22,434 nt of DNA, from the IMG/VR virus record IMGVR_UViG_3300049629_001312, positions 1-22,434 of that record; one strand, 5' to 3'. Source of the DNA: a virus. The notes under the pieces are model-generated. The model was not told the DNA's origin and did no database searches. It saw only the letters and a program-made list of their open reading frames with translations. This document shows, piece after piece, positions 15,609 through 22,434 of the stretch (its first letter is position 1; each line of letters starts with the position of its first letter). The translations under genes were made by a program, and so were the position numbers.

Positions 15609-16300
15609 TTCTTTGGAGCCAGAAAATTTAAATTTTCCATATCAATAACTTTAATTGTTGATGCCAACCATTTATTTGGAATGTGATCCACATCGGCATA
15701 AACTGCACAAATCCAACCATCCCATCTGCGGTTAAATTCATCGATTGTCCAAGTTCTTATTTTCAATTCTTTATCGCTATTGTTTATATATTTGATAATT
15801 CCTTTTGCTTCATCATAGTGAACCATGACCATAGCATGACCGGGAATACCAAATAATACACCACGCTTTTCTTTCACTACAGCCTTACGGATCAAACTTT
15901 TATCAGACAAACTTGTAGTCTGTTCAAATTTGACATTTAAAGCCATAAGCTTTCTTGCTGATCCACTTGGGCTGCTATAACCTTGACATTCGGAATCATT
16001 CGTTAGGTTGATAAGTTTTTTTTCTTCAGCATATCTTCCAATACATTCAAGTGATGCCCAAACACATTGAATTCCAGTCTTATTATAGACTCTATCCTTC
16101 ATAGGAATTGGAACCATTACATTTGAAACATCATCATCTTCATAGCCTTCGAAATTGGCTACTGGATTAGTAATTTTCTCGTGTGAAACTTGAGCAACGC
16201 TTTGTAAGTTCGGTGCTTTAGCTACAACCAGAAAACACAATGAAAATGAAAGTATTGTACAGACAGAAATCAGGAAAAAACTTGCTTTTTTAGATTGCAT
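15587..16300 (-). CDS. Membrane-anchored or secreted C39/papain-like cysteine protease (237 aa)
   Basis: Residues 6-29 are a hydrophobic N-terminal signal or anchor (SFFLISVCTILSFSLCFLVV). The catalytic pattern fits papain-like folds of the C39 group: KTGIQCVWASLECIGRYA with C79 as nucleophile and Q78 as oxyanion Gln, then GIPGHAMVMVHYDEAKG with H155, and KYINNSDKE with Asn173/174 or Asp176 as third member. The WTIDEFNRRWDGWICAVY segment is also typical of C39-like proteins. AAGGAGG before ATG 16300 is the strongest ribosome site in the region. Export suggests action in the periplasm or envelope, or against a secreted peptide. Substrate unknown. The 3' end overlaps the 15396 gene by 22 bases. 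Confidence 0.75.
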   Translation of the reverse strand: MQSKKASFFLISVCTILSFSLCFLVVAKAPNLQSVAQVSHEKITNPVANFEGYEDDDVSNVMVPIPMKDRVYNKTGIQCVWASLECIGRYAEEKKLINLTNDSECQGYSSPSGSARKLMALNVKFEQTTSLSDKSLIRKAVVKEKRGVLFGIPGHAMVMVHYDEAKGIIKYINNSDKELKIRTWTIDEFNRRWDGWICAVYADVDHIPNKWLASTIKVIDMENLNFLAPKNYILFPK

Positions 16301-16315
16301 ATTCCTCCTTGAAAA

Positions 16316-16335
16316 TTCCTATAAATATATAGGAA
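16316..16335. repeat. Dyad-symmetric site upstream of cysteine-protease gene
   Basis: TTCCTATA (16316-16323) and TATAGGAA (16328-16335) are exact reverse complements separated by four bases. The element is 15 bases from the start of the protease gene, so an operator is plausible. It also contains TATAAATA (16320-16327) on the plus strand, identical to the T4 late-promoter box, though facing away from that gene. Confidence 0.6.
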
Positions 16336-16359
16336 AATAGGAGTCTATGTATGCAATCA

Positions 16360-16410
16360 TTACACAATAATATTATCAAATATATATTGATAATGTTACT
16401 ATTGGTGTAA
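16360..16410. repeat. Nested inverted repeat in intergenic region
   Basis: Inner arms ATTATCAA (16372-16379) and TTGATAAT (16387-16394) are exact reverse complements with a seven-base loop. Outer arms TTACACAATA (16360-16369) and TATTGGTGTAA (16400-16410) pair with one bulged base. The whole can fold into a 51-base hairpin or be a dyad protein-binding site. Confidence 0.6.
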
Positions 16411-16442
16411 ATTTAAAATTTGTCTTATATTATTTGTAATTT

Positions 16443-16475
16443 AGAGATCGCCTTGAATAAATTAAGGCGATCTCT
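16443..16475. terminator. Perfect 12-bp hairpin, possible terminator of poly-Asp gene
   Basis: AGAGATCGCCTT (16443-16454) and AAGGCGATCTCT (16464-16475) are exact reverse complements with a nine-base loop. It starts 10 bases after the poly-Asp stop codon on the minus strand. A U run is missing on that strand, so it may act as an mRNA 3'-end stabiliser or factor-dependent terminator. Confidence 0.5.
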
Positions 16476-16485
16476 TTGCGAATCA

Positions 16486-16872
16486 TTAATCATCGTCTTC
16501 ATCGTCATCATCCCAATCATCATCGTCATCATCGTCATCATCGTCATCATCGTCATCATCATCGTCATCATCATCGTCATCGTCATCATCATCGTCATCG
16601 TCATCATCATCGTCATCCCAATCATCTTCATCGTCATCATCGTCATCTAAATCGTCATCTTCATCTAAATCGTCATCATCTTCATCAAAATCATCATCAT
16701 CTAAATCATCATCTTCTTCTTCATCATCCCAATCATCATCTTCATCATCTTCATCGTCTTCATTATCGTCATAGTCGTTATCATATTTCCAACTCTCTTT
16801 TTCTGAGAATTCTTTTGTATCCCATTCATCATACTGAATGAACAAATTGTTTCTATTTTTTTTATGATTCAT
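16486..16872 (-). CDS. Poly-aspartate protein (128 aa)
   Basis: Residues 1-32 are ordinary (MNHKKNRNNLFIQYDEWDTK). From about residue 33 to the end the chain is almost only Asp and Glu, with occasional Trp, Leu and Phe. It is encoded by a GAT/GAC microsatellite-like stretch (roughly 16495-16770). The net charge is extreme and negative. The start is supported by AAAAGGA upstream of ATG 16872 and by the normal N-terminus, which shows this frame is the coding one; the other frames of the repeat give poly-Ile/Val, poly-His or poly-Met. Acidic phage proteins can mimic DNA or bind cations or basic proteins; here this is inference. Length is likely to vary by slippage. Confidence 0.72.
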   Translation of the reverse strand: MNHKKNRNNLFIQYDEWDTKEFSEKESWKYDNDYDDNEDDEDDEDDDWDDEEEDDDLDDDDFDEDDDDLDEDDDLDDDDDDEDDWDDDDDDDDDDDDDDDDDDDDDDDDDDDDDDDDDDWDDDDEDDD

Positions 16873-16921
16873 ATTTGCATCCTTTTATAAAAGACTTCAA
16901 TACATAATATAAGAGGTTACA

Positions 16922-17368
16922 ATGAAAATTTACAAGGTTTTTTTATTTTTTATGGTTTTTTTATCTGGATGCCAATTTGTTGGTCTTATTAGCCCTATTG
17001 TTACGGGAATAATTATCTGGAAAGACGGCAGAGCGCATAAGTATTACGAACTTGAAGTTGATGTTTTATTTAAAGCGGTAAAGAATACTTGTTCTGATTT
17101 AGAATTCAAAATAACATCTGAATATAAAACTAAAAATGGATATTATGTCGGAGCAAAAGGAAGAGACAAATTTTCATTCTATATTGAAAAAACAAGAAGT
17201 AATATAACTGATTTAAGTTTGCGTATAAATACACTTGGTAATAAATCATATACAGAAATGATAATTCACAAGATTGATGATAATATCAACCTTGTGAATT
17301 ATGATGATTATAAAACTTCTTTAAAATTAACAGACCTTCCTGTTGATGTTTTGACAGAACACCCTTGA
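16922..17368 (+). CDS. Predicted lipoprotein, DUF3568-like (148 aa)
   Basis: The N-terminus MKIYKVFLFFMVFLSGC is a lipoprotein signal with lipobox L-S-G-C, modified Cys17. After a short hydrophobic stretch (LISPIVTGIIIW) the mature domain begins KYYELEVDVLFKAVKNTCSD, continues with FKITSEYKTKNGYYVGAKGRDKFSF given only in part here, and has ITDLSLRINTLGNKSYTEMI. This layout (lipoprotein, then a domain with FKAVK, and TDL.IR.N..GNK) resembles DUF3568 bacterial lipoproteins, recalled rather than searched. AGAGG precedes ATG 16922. The end overlaps the convergent metalloprotease by 42 bases. Function unknown. Confidence 0.72.
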   Translation: MKIYKVFLFFMVFLSGCQFVGLISPIVTGIIIWKDGRAHKYYELEVDVLFKAVKNTCSDLEFKITSEYKTKNGYYVGAKGRDKFSFYIEKTRSNITDLSLRINTLGNKSYTEMIIHKIDDNINLVNYDDYKTSLKLTDLPVDVLTEHP

Positions 17369-19066
17369 TGTATTTGAGCATGATTTTGTATTTATGTAAC
17401 AACCAAGTTTGGGTGCAGGTGTTGGTTCTGGAGAATTGCATTCGCAATCAACTGTAATTCCTTTTGAACCGCAACCAGCGTTATTTTCGCCCCTCCAAGG
17501 TTTTCCATATTCTGGAGATTGTGGATTGCAAGCATTGTTTGGATGACAACGACACATAATTCTTTTTCTAATTAATTTTCCATTTTTTATTTCAAACAAC
17601 TGATTTTCTTCAGCACCGATGAGATTTTTACTTTGCAATTTATTGACACAAAGAGTTACCATTTCGGTAGTTTCTTTCTCTGTGGTTTCAGTTGCATGAA
17701 TTAAATTTTTATCTTTATCTAAAATGTAGATTTTAGTGCATGGAATCTCAACAGAAAATGATTCTACATTTCCGGAAAGTGCAGACAAACCATTTGTAAA
17801 ATTTAAAGTCTTAACTGTTTTTGTTGTCCATACAAATCCGTGATCTGTCATTTCTTGTATAGCATATTCAGATTTATTTTTTATTTCATTGTAATCAATA
17901 TTACTTAACAATTTTAAACTAGAAATAGGAATATTTCTATTGGCAAAAACTTGAGATAAAACATTTTGATATTTACCAGAATTTTTAGTTCTATCATAAT
18001 AAAGCATTTGAGCAGCACAAGAACTATAAAATTTAATTGTATTTGCAAATTGACATGCGTATAAAACATATTTCGCAGCAGTATCTCTTGCCAATTTAAG
18101 AGCATCAATGGCTCCCATGCCATTTTGTAAGTTTTGTTTGAACATACCAACTAAACATTCATACCAAGCACCAGTCCATACTCTACTGAAATTGTGACAC
18201 TCATTTGATAATTGAGTATTTGGAGCATCTTCTGGTAAAGATGCTGGATTAACATACTTAAAATTATTTGAAGCATCTCTAAGTGCCAATGCATAAGAAG
18301 GATCACTAGAAATGTTAGAAATTGCTTTGCCTAATTCTTCTGCCAATCGTGAAATTATATTAGACTTTGATAAATCATTGGAAGTTTCGCTTAATGCTCT
18401 AGTTAAAATTTCATCATATTGCATAATGTTGCATATTGCAACAATATCTCCGAATGATTCATGAAATGCCCAAGCCTCATAAGATTGCGCACTCCACAGA
18501 TCTGGTCTTAAAATATCTAGAAATGCATGTCCAAATTCATGAGCCACAATATCTGTAGATTCAGATGTATATACCATTTTTTTGGTAATAGGGTCTTTGT
18601 CGTAAAAGAATTTGAGTGCTTGTCGATCATAATAGGCATTAAAATCTTTTCCAGCCCTTGGATTTACATTTAAAATACTAACAGCAGCCCACCTCGTAAA
18701 TGTTTTTTTTGTATCAACTAAAGATATAAGATATTTGGCGACTGTATTGATAGTCACATAACAACCAGCAGCTTCGCCCTGCAATGTGTTTGGTTCATAA
18801 CCACCACCGACATATCCTGCAATATTCATTTTTAATGAACATGGAGTTGGTGGCAACAAATTTATCAATTGATCCGATGTTGTTGGATCATTTAAAATAT
18901 ATTTAATTTGCTTTATTGCTGGCACTGGTTTTGGTGTCGGCACTGGTTTTGGTGTCGGCACTGGTTTTGGCTTGGGTACTGGCAATTTTTTTGGACTTGG
19001 TGTCGCTTCTTTTATTTCTGGAGATGAATTGAATAGATTGATTATTTTTTTAAACCATTGAATCAT
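17327..19066 (-). CDS. Thermolysin-like (M4/M36 type) metallopeptidase with Pro-rich linker and Cys-rich tail (579 aa)
   Basis: Residues 28-50 are a PKPVPT repeat linker. The peptidase domain includes FNAYYDRQALKFFYDKDP (142-159), matching the M4 region ahead of the active site, then DIVAHEFGHAFLDI with HEXXH (H176, E177, H180) and FHESFGDIVAI with third ligand E203. This is the gluzincin layout of thermolysin. A likely later His is in NECHNFSRVWTGAWYE. After residue about 390 comes a separate domain, then a Cys-rich end (CRCHPNNAC, AGCGSKGITVDCECN, and more). There is no classic signal peptide; the N-terminus MIQWFKKIINLF is amphipathic. AAGGAGG precedes ATG 19066. It may be virion-borne or released at lysis. 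Its final 42 bases overlap the lipoprotein gene 16922-17368. Confidence 0.8.
   Translation of the reverse strand: MIQWFKKIINLFNSSPEIKEATPSPKKLPVPKPKPVPTPKPVPTPKPVPAIKQIKYILNDPTTSDQLINLLPPTPCSLKMNIAGYVGGGYEPNTLQGEAAGCYVTINTVAKYLISLVDTKKTFTRWAAVSILNVNPRAGKDFNAYYDRQALKFFYDKDPITKKMVYTSESTDIVAHEFGHAFLDILRPDLWSAQSYEAWAFHESFGDIVAICNIMQYDEILTRALSETSNDLSKSNIISRLAEELGKAISNISSDPSYALALRDASNNFKYVNPASLPEDAPNTQLSNECHNFSRVWTGAWYECLVGMFKQNLQNGMGAIDALKLARDTAAKYVLYACQFANTIKFYSSCAAQMLYYDRTKNSGKYQNVLSQVFANRNIPISSLKLLSNIDYNEIKNKSEYAIQEMTDHGFVWTTKTVKTLNFTNGLSALSGNVESFSVEIPCTKIYILDKDKNLIHATETTEKETTEMVTLCVNKLQSKNLIGAEENQLFEIKNGKLIRKRIMCRCHPNNACNPQSPEYGKPWRGENNAGCGSKGITVDCECNSPEPTPAPKLGCYINTKSCSNTSRVFCQNINRKVC
18921..18974. 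repeat. 18-bp tandem repeat, three copies
   Basis: Copies at 18921-18938, 18939-18956 and 18957-18974 (last diverged at the end) encode the PKPVPT units of the metallopeptidase linker. In frame with the gene, six codons per unit. Confidence 0.85.
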
Positions 19067-19163
19067 AATAAACCTCCTTGATATAGATTTTGAAATGGAC
19101 TAAAATATATATGAGATTATGAATCATAGATAAATTAAATTGGAGATTATCTGACCGAAAATC

Positions 19164-19685
19164 ATGAATAAAGAAAAACTAATACAAGAGCAAAGAACTA
19201 TAGAAGCCATGAAAAATGGCTATATGGGATTAGAAGGTAAGTTTTCAAATATAGCAAAAAAGTTAGGATACCCAATAATTTCTCAATCTAGTCCAAATTT
19301 TCAACAAACATTTGTGGAAGATTTCTATGGGTTCGATGAAGAGCCAGATGAGTTGCCAACTATGGATGAAGATGAAATGTTCAATGAAATTGGACACTCT
19401 TTCGATGGGTATAAATTTGGTTGTAATTTAACTGTAAATTTATTTTTTTCAAATATGGAAATTAATGTATCATACAATGGATATGTTGTTTATAAAGAAG
19501 TTGCTGGAGAATTGGAAAGATATATTCCAAATGATGAGTGGAGTAAAATTATTGATGATTTGTATGAATCTTCAATTAAAACAGATAAAAAAATGAGGCA
19601 AAAACAAGTTGAAGAAAATATAGTTTTGGCAAACAGAAGAAAAAAAGAAATATTGGAGAAATTAAAAACAAAATGGGGAATATAA
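19164..19685 (+). CDS. Hypothetical protein (173 aa)
   Basis: Unrecognised soluble protein. Starts MNKEKLIQEQRTIEAMKNGY, has an acidic middle (FDEEPDELPTMDEDEMFNEI), a beta-like segment (CNLTVNLFFSNMEINVSYNG) and a basic helical end (RQKQVEENIVLANRRKKEIL). ATG 19164 lacks a close Shine-Dalgarno; GGAG is about 18 bases upstream, so the start is less sure. The 3' end overlaps the next gene by 13 bases, so the two are probably translated together. No function assigned. Confidence 0.7.
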   Translation: MNKEKLIQEQRTIEAMKNGYMGLEGKFSNIAKKLGYPIISQSSPNFQQTFVEDFYGFDEEPDELPTMDEDEMFNEIGHSFDGYKFGCNLTVNLFFSNMEINVSYNGYVVYKEVAGELERYIPNDEWSKIIDDLYESSIKTDKKMRQKQVEENIVLANRRKKEILEKLKTKWGI

Positions 19686-20029
19686 ATTATAAAGAATTAA
19701 ATGAATGTGGCATCGTAATATATCAAATAGAAAAAGGCTATGGAATTCAAAAAGTATCAACTCCAAAAGACAATCGTTCATTTGATGAGAAATTTTTTGA
19801 AAATGAAGATTTTTTAAAAGAATTCATAAATTCTTTGTTTGAAGAAGAAAAAAAAGTTTACAAAGCTATTATAAGATTTGATAGAGGATTGGGTATCGAA
19901 TACAAAACTATTGAAAATATTCATTGCCAAAACGAAGCAGAAGCAGAAAAAATGGCATTGGAAACCAGTAAATTGTTAAATAACTGTAAGGTTGGGATAG
20001 CTGAGATAAAAATACGCAAACAAAATTAA
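19673..20029 (+). CDS. Hypothetical protein (118 aa)
   Basis: Small alpha/beta protein beginning MGNINYKELNECGIVIYQIE, with an acidic helix (FENEDFLKEFINSLFEEEKK) and a C-terminal strand-helix-strand (NCKVGIAEIKIRK). The helix NEAEAEKMALETSKLLN is typical of small phage domains. ATG 19673 lies inside the preceding gene, overlapping by 13 bases, which suggests coupled translation. I recognise no family. Confidence 0.68.
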   Translation: MGNINYKELNECGIVIYQIEKGYGIQKVSTPKDNRSFDEKFFENEDFLKEFINSLFEEEKKVYKAIIRFDRGLGIEYKTIENIHCQNEAEAEKMALETSKLLNNCKVGIAEIKIRKQN

Positions 20030-20039
20030 TATCAGATGG

Positions 20040-20047
20040 CATAAATA
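20040..20047 (+). promoter_or_regulatory. T4-like late promoter box
   Basis: CATAAATA differs from the T4 late box TATAAATA in one base and lies in the gap 33 bases upstream of ATG 20080, a suitable distance. It would allow late expression of the tail-anchored protein. By eye only; the genome's own consensus is not known. Confidence 0.4.
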
Positions 20048-20079
20048 GAAATAGCCATATTCTTTACAAGAGGGGTATC

Positions 20080-20631
20080 ATGAGCAATAACACTGAAAAA
20101 TGGACTTTGGAAGACGGAAGGAAAGCCGAGAAGCGTGTACAAGAAAATATAAATCACGCAGATTTAACCAGCGAAAAGGTTGTTGAGCTTCATATGCAAG
20201 ATGAACGACCACTTAAGCTTAAACAAAGAGTTATTGAAAAAAGCAAGCCAATTATTTATGAACGCAAAATTGAAACAGTAGATGACGCTGGCAATGTTGT
20301 GGATGTAAAAATTGAAAGTGCAGAACCAAGAGTTCCTATGCAGCTTGTTGAACACATTTCTGCAGCTAATTCTTTTGCTGCTCAAGGCTGCAAAAAAGTT
20401 TGTCATCCTAAAGGATTGACAAAAGAAGATATGATTGAAGCCATAACCATGGCAATTAAATCTGTAAAATCTTCTGATGTTTGCGAATCAAGGATTAGTA
20501 GCCTTGGAATCGCAGATCAAATTGCCGAAAAAGTAAATGAAGATTCTAATAACGGTGTAACCAATAAAATTCTTATTGGCGTTATTATTGTTCTTGCCGC
20601 TGGTTTGGGATACATGTTATTTGCAATGTAA
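20080..20631 (+). CDS. Tail-anchored membrane protein (183 aa)
   Basis: The first 155 residues are soluble and charged (LEDGRKAEKRVQENINHADL, then VVELHMQDERPLKLKQRVIE). The last 21 (KILIGVIIVLAAGLGYMLFA) form one C-terminal membrane helix, so most of the protein faces the cytoplasm. GAGGGG lies upstream of ATG 20080 and a late-type box sits further up. It is followed 26 bases later by a clear intrinsic terminator, making it the last gene of its transcript. No known family; roles such as membrane remodelling, scaffold tethering or lysis timing are possibilities only. Confidence 0.72.
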   Translation: MSNNTEKWTLEDGRKAEKRVQENINHADLTSEKVVELHMQDERPLKLKQRVIEKSKPIIYERKIETVDDAGNVVDVKIESAEPRVPMQLVEHISAANSFAAQGCKKVCHPKGLTKEDMIEAITMAIKSVKSSDVCESRISSLGIADQIAEKVNEDSNNGVTNKILIGVIIVLAAGLGYMLFAM

Positions 20632-20657
20632 TGATTCTAAACAGATAAAACTAAATT

Positions 20658-20687
20658 GGGGGAAGCTTCACAACTTCCCCTTTTTTT
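20658..20687 (+). terminator. Rho-independent terminator after 20080 gene
   Basis: GGGGAAG (20659-20665) pairs with CTTCCCC (20674-20680) around an eight-base loop and is followed by seven T (20681-20687). It ends the rightward transcript and separates it from the convergent RCC1 gene. Confidence 0.9.
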
Positions 20688-20791
20688 CTATTCATATCTT
20701 TGAAAATAAAGAAATTTTATCAATTCATAAAAAAGTTTCTATCGCAGAATTGGAAGATAGTGCAGAAAATTGGTCTCTGAGAGAATTTTCT

Positions 20792-22434
20792 TTACGCCTT
20801 CCTGATTCCAAAGGTGTTCACATATCCAGCCGAAACATATAACCAGTTGGTGTCTGCCATAATCGTTTGTACTGGTGATGATCTGTCAATGAGATCATTT
20901 GTTCCCAATCGACCATCATTTTCTTCATCCCCAATATTGGTTCCCCAAACCCAACATGTTCCATCGTTCTTGATCGCAGCGGAATGATCCTGTCCACCGT
21001 CAACCTGCTTCCAATCAGTTCCATATGCAACCGTTTGAACTGGCGAAGATCTATCATCTGTTGTTTCGTCACCTAATTGACCATAGTTGTTTCTTCCCCA
21101 AGTCCAGCATGTTCCATCATTCTTGATAGCAAGCATGTGATTGTCGCCACAGGAAATTTGTTTCCAATCGGTTCCGCCAGCGATTGTTTGAACTGGAGAA
21201 GATTTGTTGTCTGTTGTTTCATCGCCCAATTGACCATCATTATTCTCGCCCCAAGTCCAACATGTTCCATTGTTCTTTATTGCTGCGGTAAATTTTTCTC
21301 CACAAGAAACGGATTTCCAGTCAGTTCCGCCACATATCGTCTGTACTGGTGATGATTTATTTATAATCGTATTGTCGCCAAGTTGACCATAGTCATCACC
21401 ATCCCCATCACCATTCCTACCCCACATCCAAAGAGTTCCATCGTTCTTTATTGCTGCCGTGTGGTTGCCACCAGACGCAATCTGTTTCCAGTCAGTTCCG
21501 CCAGCTATGGTTTGTACTGGTGATGATTTGTCAACAGTTGTTTCATCACCGATTTCCCCATATTCATTATGACCCCAAAGCCATAATGTGCCATCAGTCT
21601 TTATCGCAGCACAATGTTCGTAGTAGGTTCCGACCACCATTGTTTTCCAATCAGTTCCGCCAGCAATTGTTTGAACTGGTGATGATTTATCAACAGTTGT
21701 GTTATCTCCCAAGCCACCTTGTTCATTTTGACCCCAAGTCCAAAGTGTTCCATCATCTTTCAAACCAGCGATATTGTAGTAGCCACAATTGATTTCAACC
21801 CAATTGCTACCACCAGCGATTGTTTGAACTGGAGATGATCTATCACTTGTTGTATTATCAGCAAGTTCTCCGTTACCATTGCTCCCAACGCCCCATACTG
21901 TTCCAATAATTGGTGTTACAAGAGGTGCAGGAGGCGTGATCAAGTCACCAGATGTGAGAACATGTGGTATCTGGAAAATTTCATCAGGTTCGGTATTTGT
22001 GTCGGTGAAGGTGTAGATGGTCTTTCTGGCTAGATCACCAACCAATGCACCTGCTGGATATTCGATTATCTCGACAATTCTTCCTTCTTCGTCTACGGTT
22101 TGTTTCTTGAATGTGTATATGCCAGAAGCACGACCACGCAACAGTTCCCAATCTGCTTTTGGGCTATCTGGATCAAATCCAGCTGCCGTGATGATAGCTG
22201 CATCGACCTCATTTTCCGGATCGAGCTTGATAAGATGGTTGTTCGCTGGTTCGTAATTAAAACGATTCGCTATTGTGTCTCTCTCGAAGTAGCTTGGAAG
22301 TTCGGCTACATTGGCTTTCTTGTTGAATTTTAAGGCAGATTCCGCAGATGAATTCAACACATACATTTTAATGATTTGTTTGGCTCTTTGAGTCTTTGAT
22401 GTAATAAGAACATGACTTGCGTTAAAATTCTTTA
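20792..22434 (-). CDS. RCC1-type seven-repeat beta-propeller protein, 5'-partial
   Basis: From about residue 155 (counted from ATG 22366) to the end there are seven repeats of about 50 residues, of the form CWTWG.N..GQLGDETT, SSPVQTIAGGTDWKQ, HxAAIKNDGT. This matches RCC1 repeats, and seven equal one closed seven-bladed propeller. The first repeat is atypical (VWGVGSNGNGELADNTTSDR). Repeats are much alike, suggesting recent duplication. The N-terminal 150 residues are non-repetitive and could be the virion-attachment part. ATG 22366 has no ribosome-binding site, and the frame stays open through 22 more codons to the window edge, coding a plausible sequence (NASHVLITSKTQRAKQIIK), so the true start is probably outside. 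RCC1-repeat proteins occur in marine phages; a tail-fibre or receptor-binding role is inferred. Confidence 0.85.
   Translation of the reverse strand, partial: KNFNASHVLITSKTQRAKQIIKMYVLNSSAESALKFNKKANVAELPSYFERDTIANRFNYEPANNHLIKLDPENEVDAAIITAAGFDPDSPKADWELLRGRASGIYTFKKQTVDEEGRIVEIIEYPAGALVGDLARKTIYTFTDTNTEPDEIFQIPHVLTSGDLITPPAPLVTPIIGTVWGVGSNGNGELADNTTSDRSSPVQTIAGGSNWVEINCGYYNIAGLKDDGTLWTWGQNEQGGLGDNTTVDKSSPVQTIAGGTDWKTMVVGTYYEHCAAIKTDGTLWLWGHNEYGEIGDETTVDKSSPVQTIAGGTDWKQIASGGNHTAAIKNDGTLWMWGRNGDGDGDDYGQLGDNTIINKSSPVQTICGGTDWKSVSCGEKFTAAIKNNGTCWTWGENNDGQLGDETTDNKSSPVQTIAGGTDWKQISCGDNHMLAIKNDGTCWTWGRNNYGQLGDETTDDRSSPVQTVAYGTDWKQVDGGQDHSAAIKNDGTCWVWGTNIGDEENDGRLGTNDLIDRSSPVQTIMADTNWLYVSAGYVNTFGIRKA

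Noticed and set aside
16420-16841. Open frames giving poly-Ile/Val, poly-Met/Thr and poly-His across the GAT/GAC repeat
   Set aside because: They are other-frame readings of the same microsatellite. Only the poly-Asp frame continues into an ordinary N-terminus with a ribosome-binding site.
20792-21904. Regularly spaced similar units, CRISPR-like at first sight
   Set aside because: Period is about 150 bases, in frame, and encodes RCC1 blades; there are no unique spacers between short identical repeats.
1-22434. tRNA genes, insertion sequences, integrase or attachment sites
   Set aside because: Looked for cloverleaf T-loop signatures, transposase motifs and paired att-like repeats by eye and found none convincing. 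A tRNAscan run would be decisive.

Overview
The window looks like part of the genome of a T4-like contractile-tailed phage (myovirus) of a Gram-negative, probably aquatic, host. The DNA is AT-rich. The minus strand carries the conserved T4 head-assembly order: portal (gp20 type, 10963-14733), a small zinc-ribbon gene, a 612-residue protein in the prohead-core position, prohead protease (gp21 type, 7646-8323), scaffold (gp22 type, 6701-7603) and major capsid protein (gp23 type, 5236-6666). A strong intrinsic terminator follows the capsid gene. Lipoprotein-type and Sec-type signal peptides on several accessory genes suggest a diderm host. The exact host cannot be read from the sequence.

The head module is heavily loaded with selfish elements. 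The portal reading frame is interrupted by two in-frame inteins. Intein 1 (231 aa) has no visible LAGLIDADG endonuclease and carries a helix-turn-helix-like insert. Intein 2 (418 aa) has two LAGLIDADG motifs and sits before the conserved portal motif RAPERRVFYIDVG. Just past the capsid terminator lies a free-standing NUMOD3 / PD-(D/E)XK homing-type nuclease (3939-5078) with its own sigma70-like promoter.

Left part (1-3935): small accessory genes, namely a hypothetical protein, a secreted Asn/Tyr-rich protein, a hypothetical protein, a lipoprotein, an MscL-like mechanosensitive channel overlapping an FkbM-like methyltransferase, an HEXXH protein, a small protein of a type seen in T4-like cyanophages, and a small membrane protein. 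Right part (14802-22434): a sulfotransferase-like protein, a short hypothetical protein, a C39/papain-like cysteine protease with a membrane anchor, a poly-aspartate protein, a lipoprotein, a thermolysin-like metalloprotease, two hypothetical proteins, a tail-anchored membrane protein, and a large RCC1-type seven-repeat beta-propeller protein that is still open at the right edge.

How the genes fit together: the minus-strand block 14733 to 5236 should make the prohead (portal, core, protease, scaffold and shell), with the protease later maturing these proteins. The portal must be spliced twice at protein level before assembly. The flanking genes look like host-interaction, envelope or virion-decoration functions: channel, lipoproteins, proteases, sugar- or sulfate-type transferases, and an RCC1 propeller that could be a fibre or adhesin. 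No tRNA, CRISPR array or insertion sequence was found. Several gene pairs converge with overlapping or abutting 3' ends. A short intergenic region at 16301-16485 holds three successive inverted repeats.
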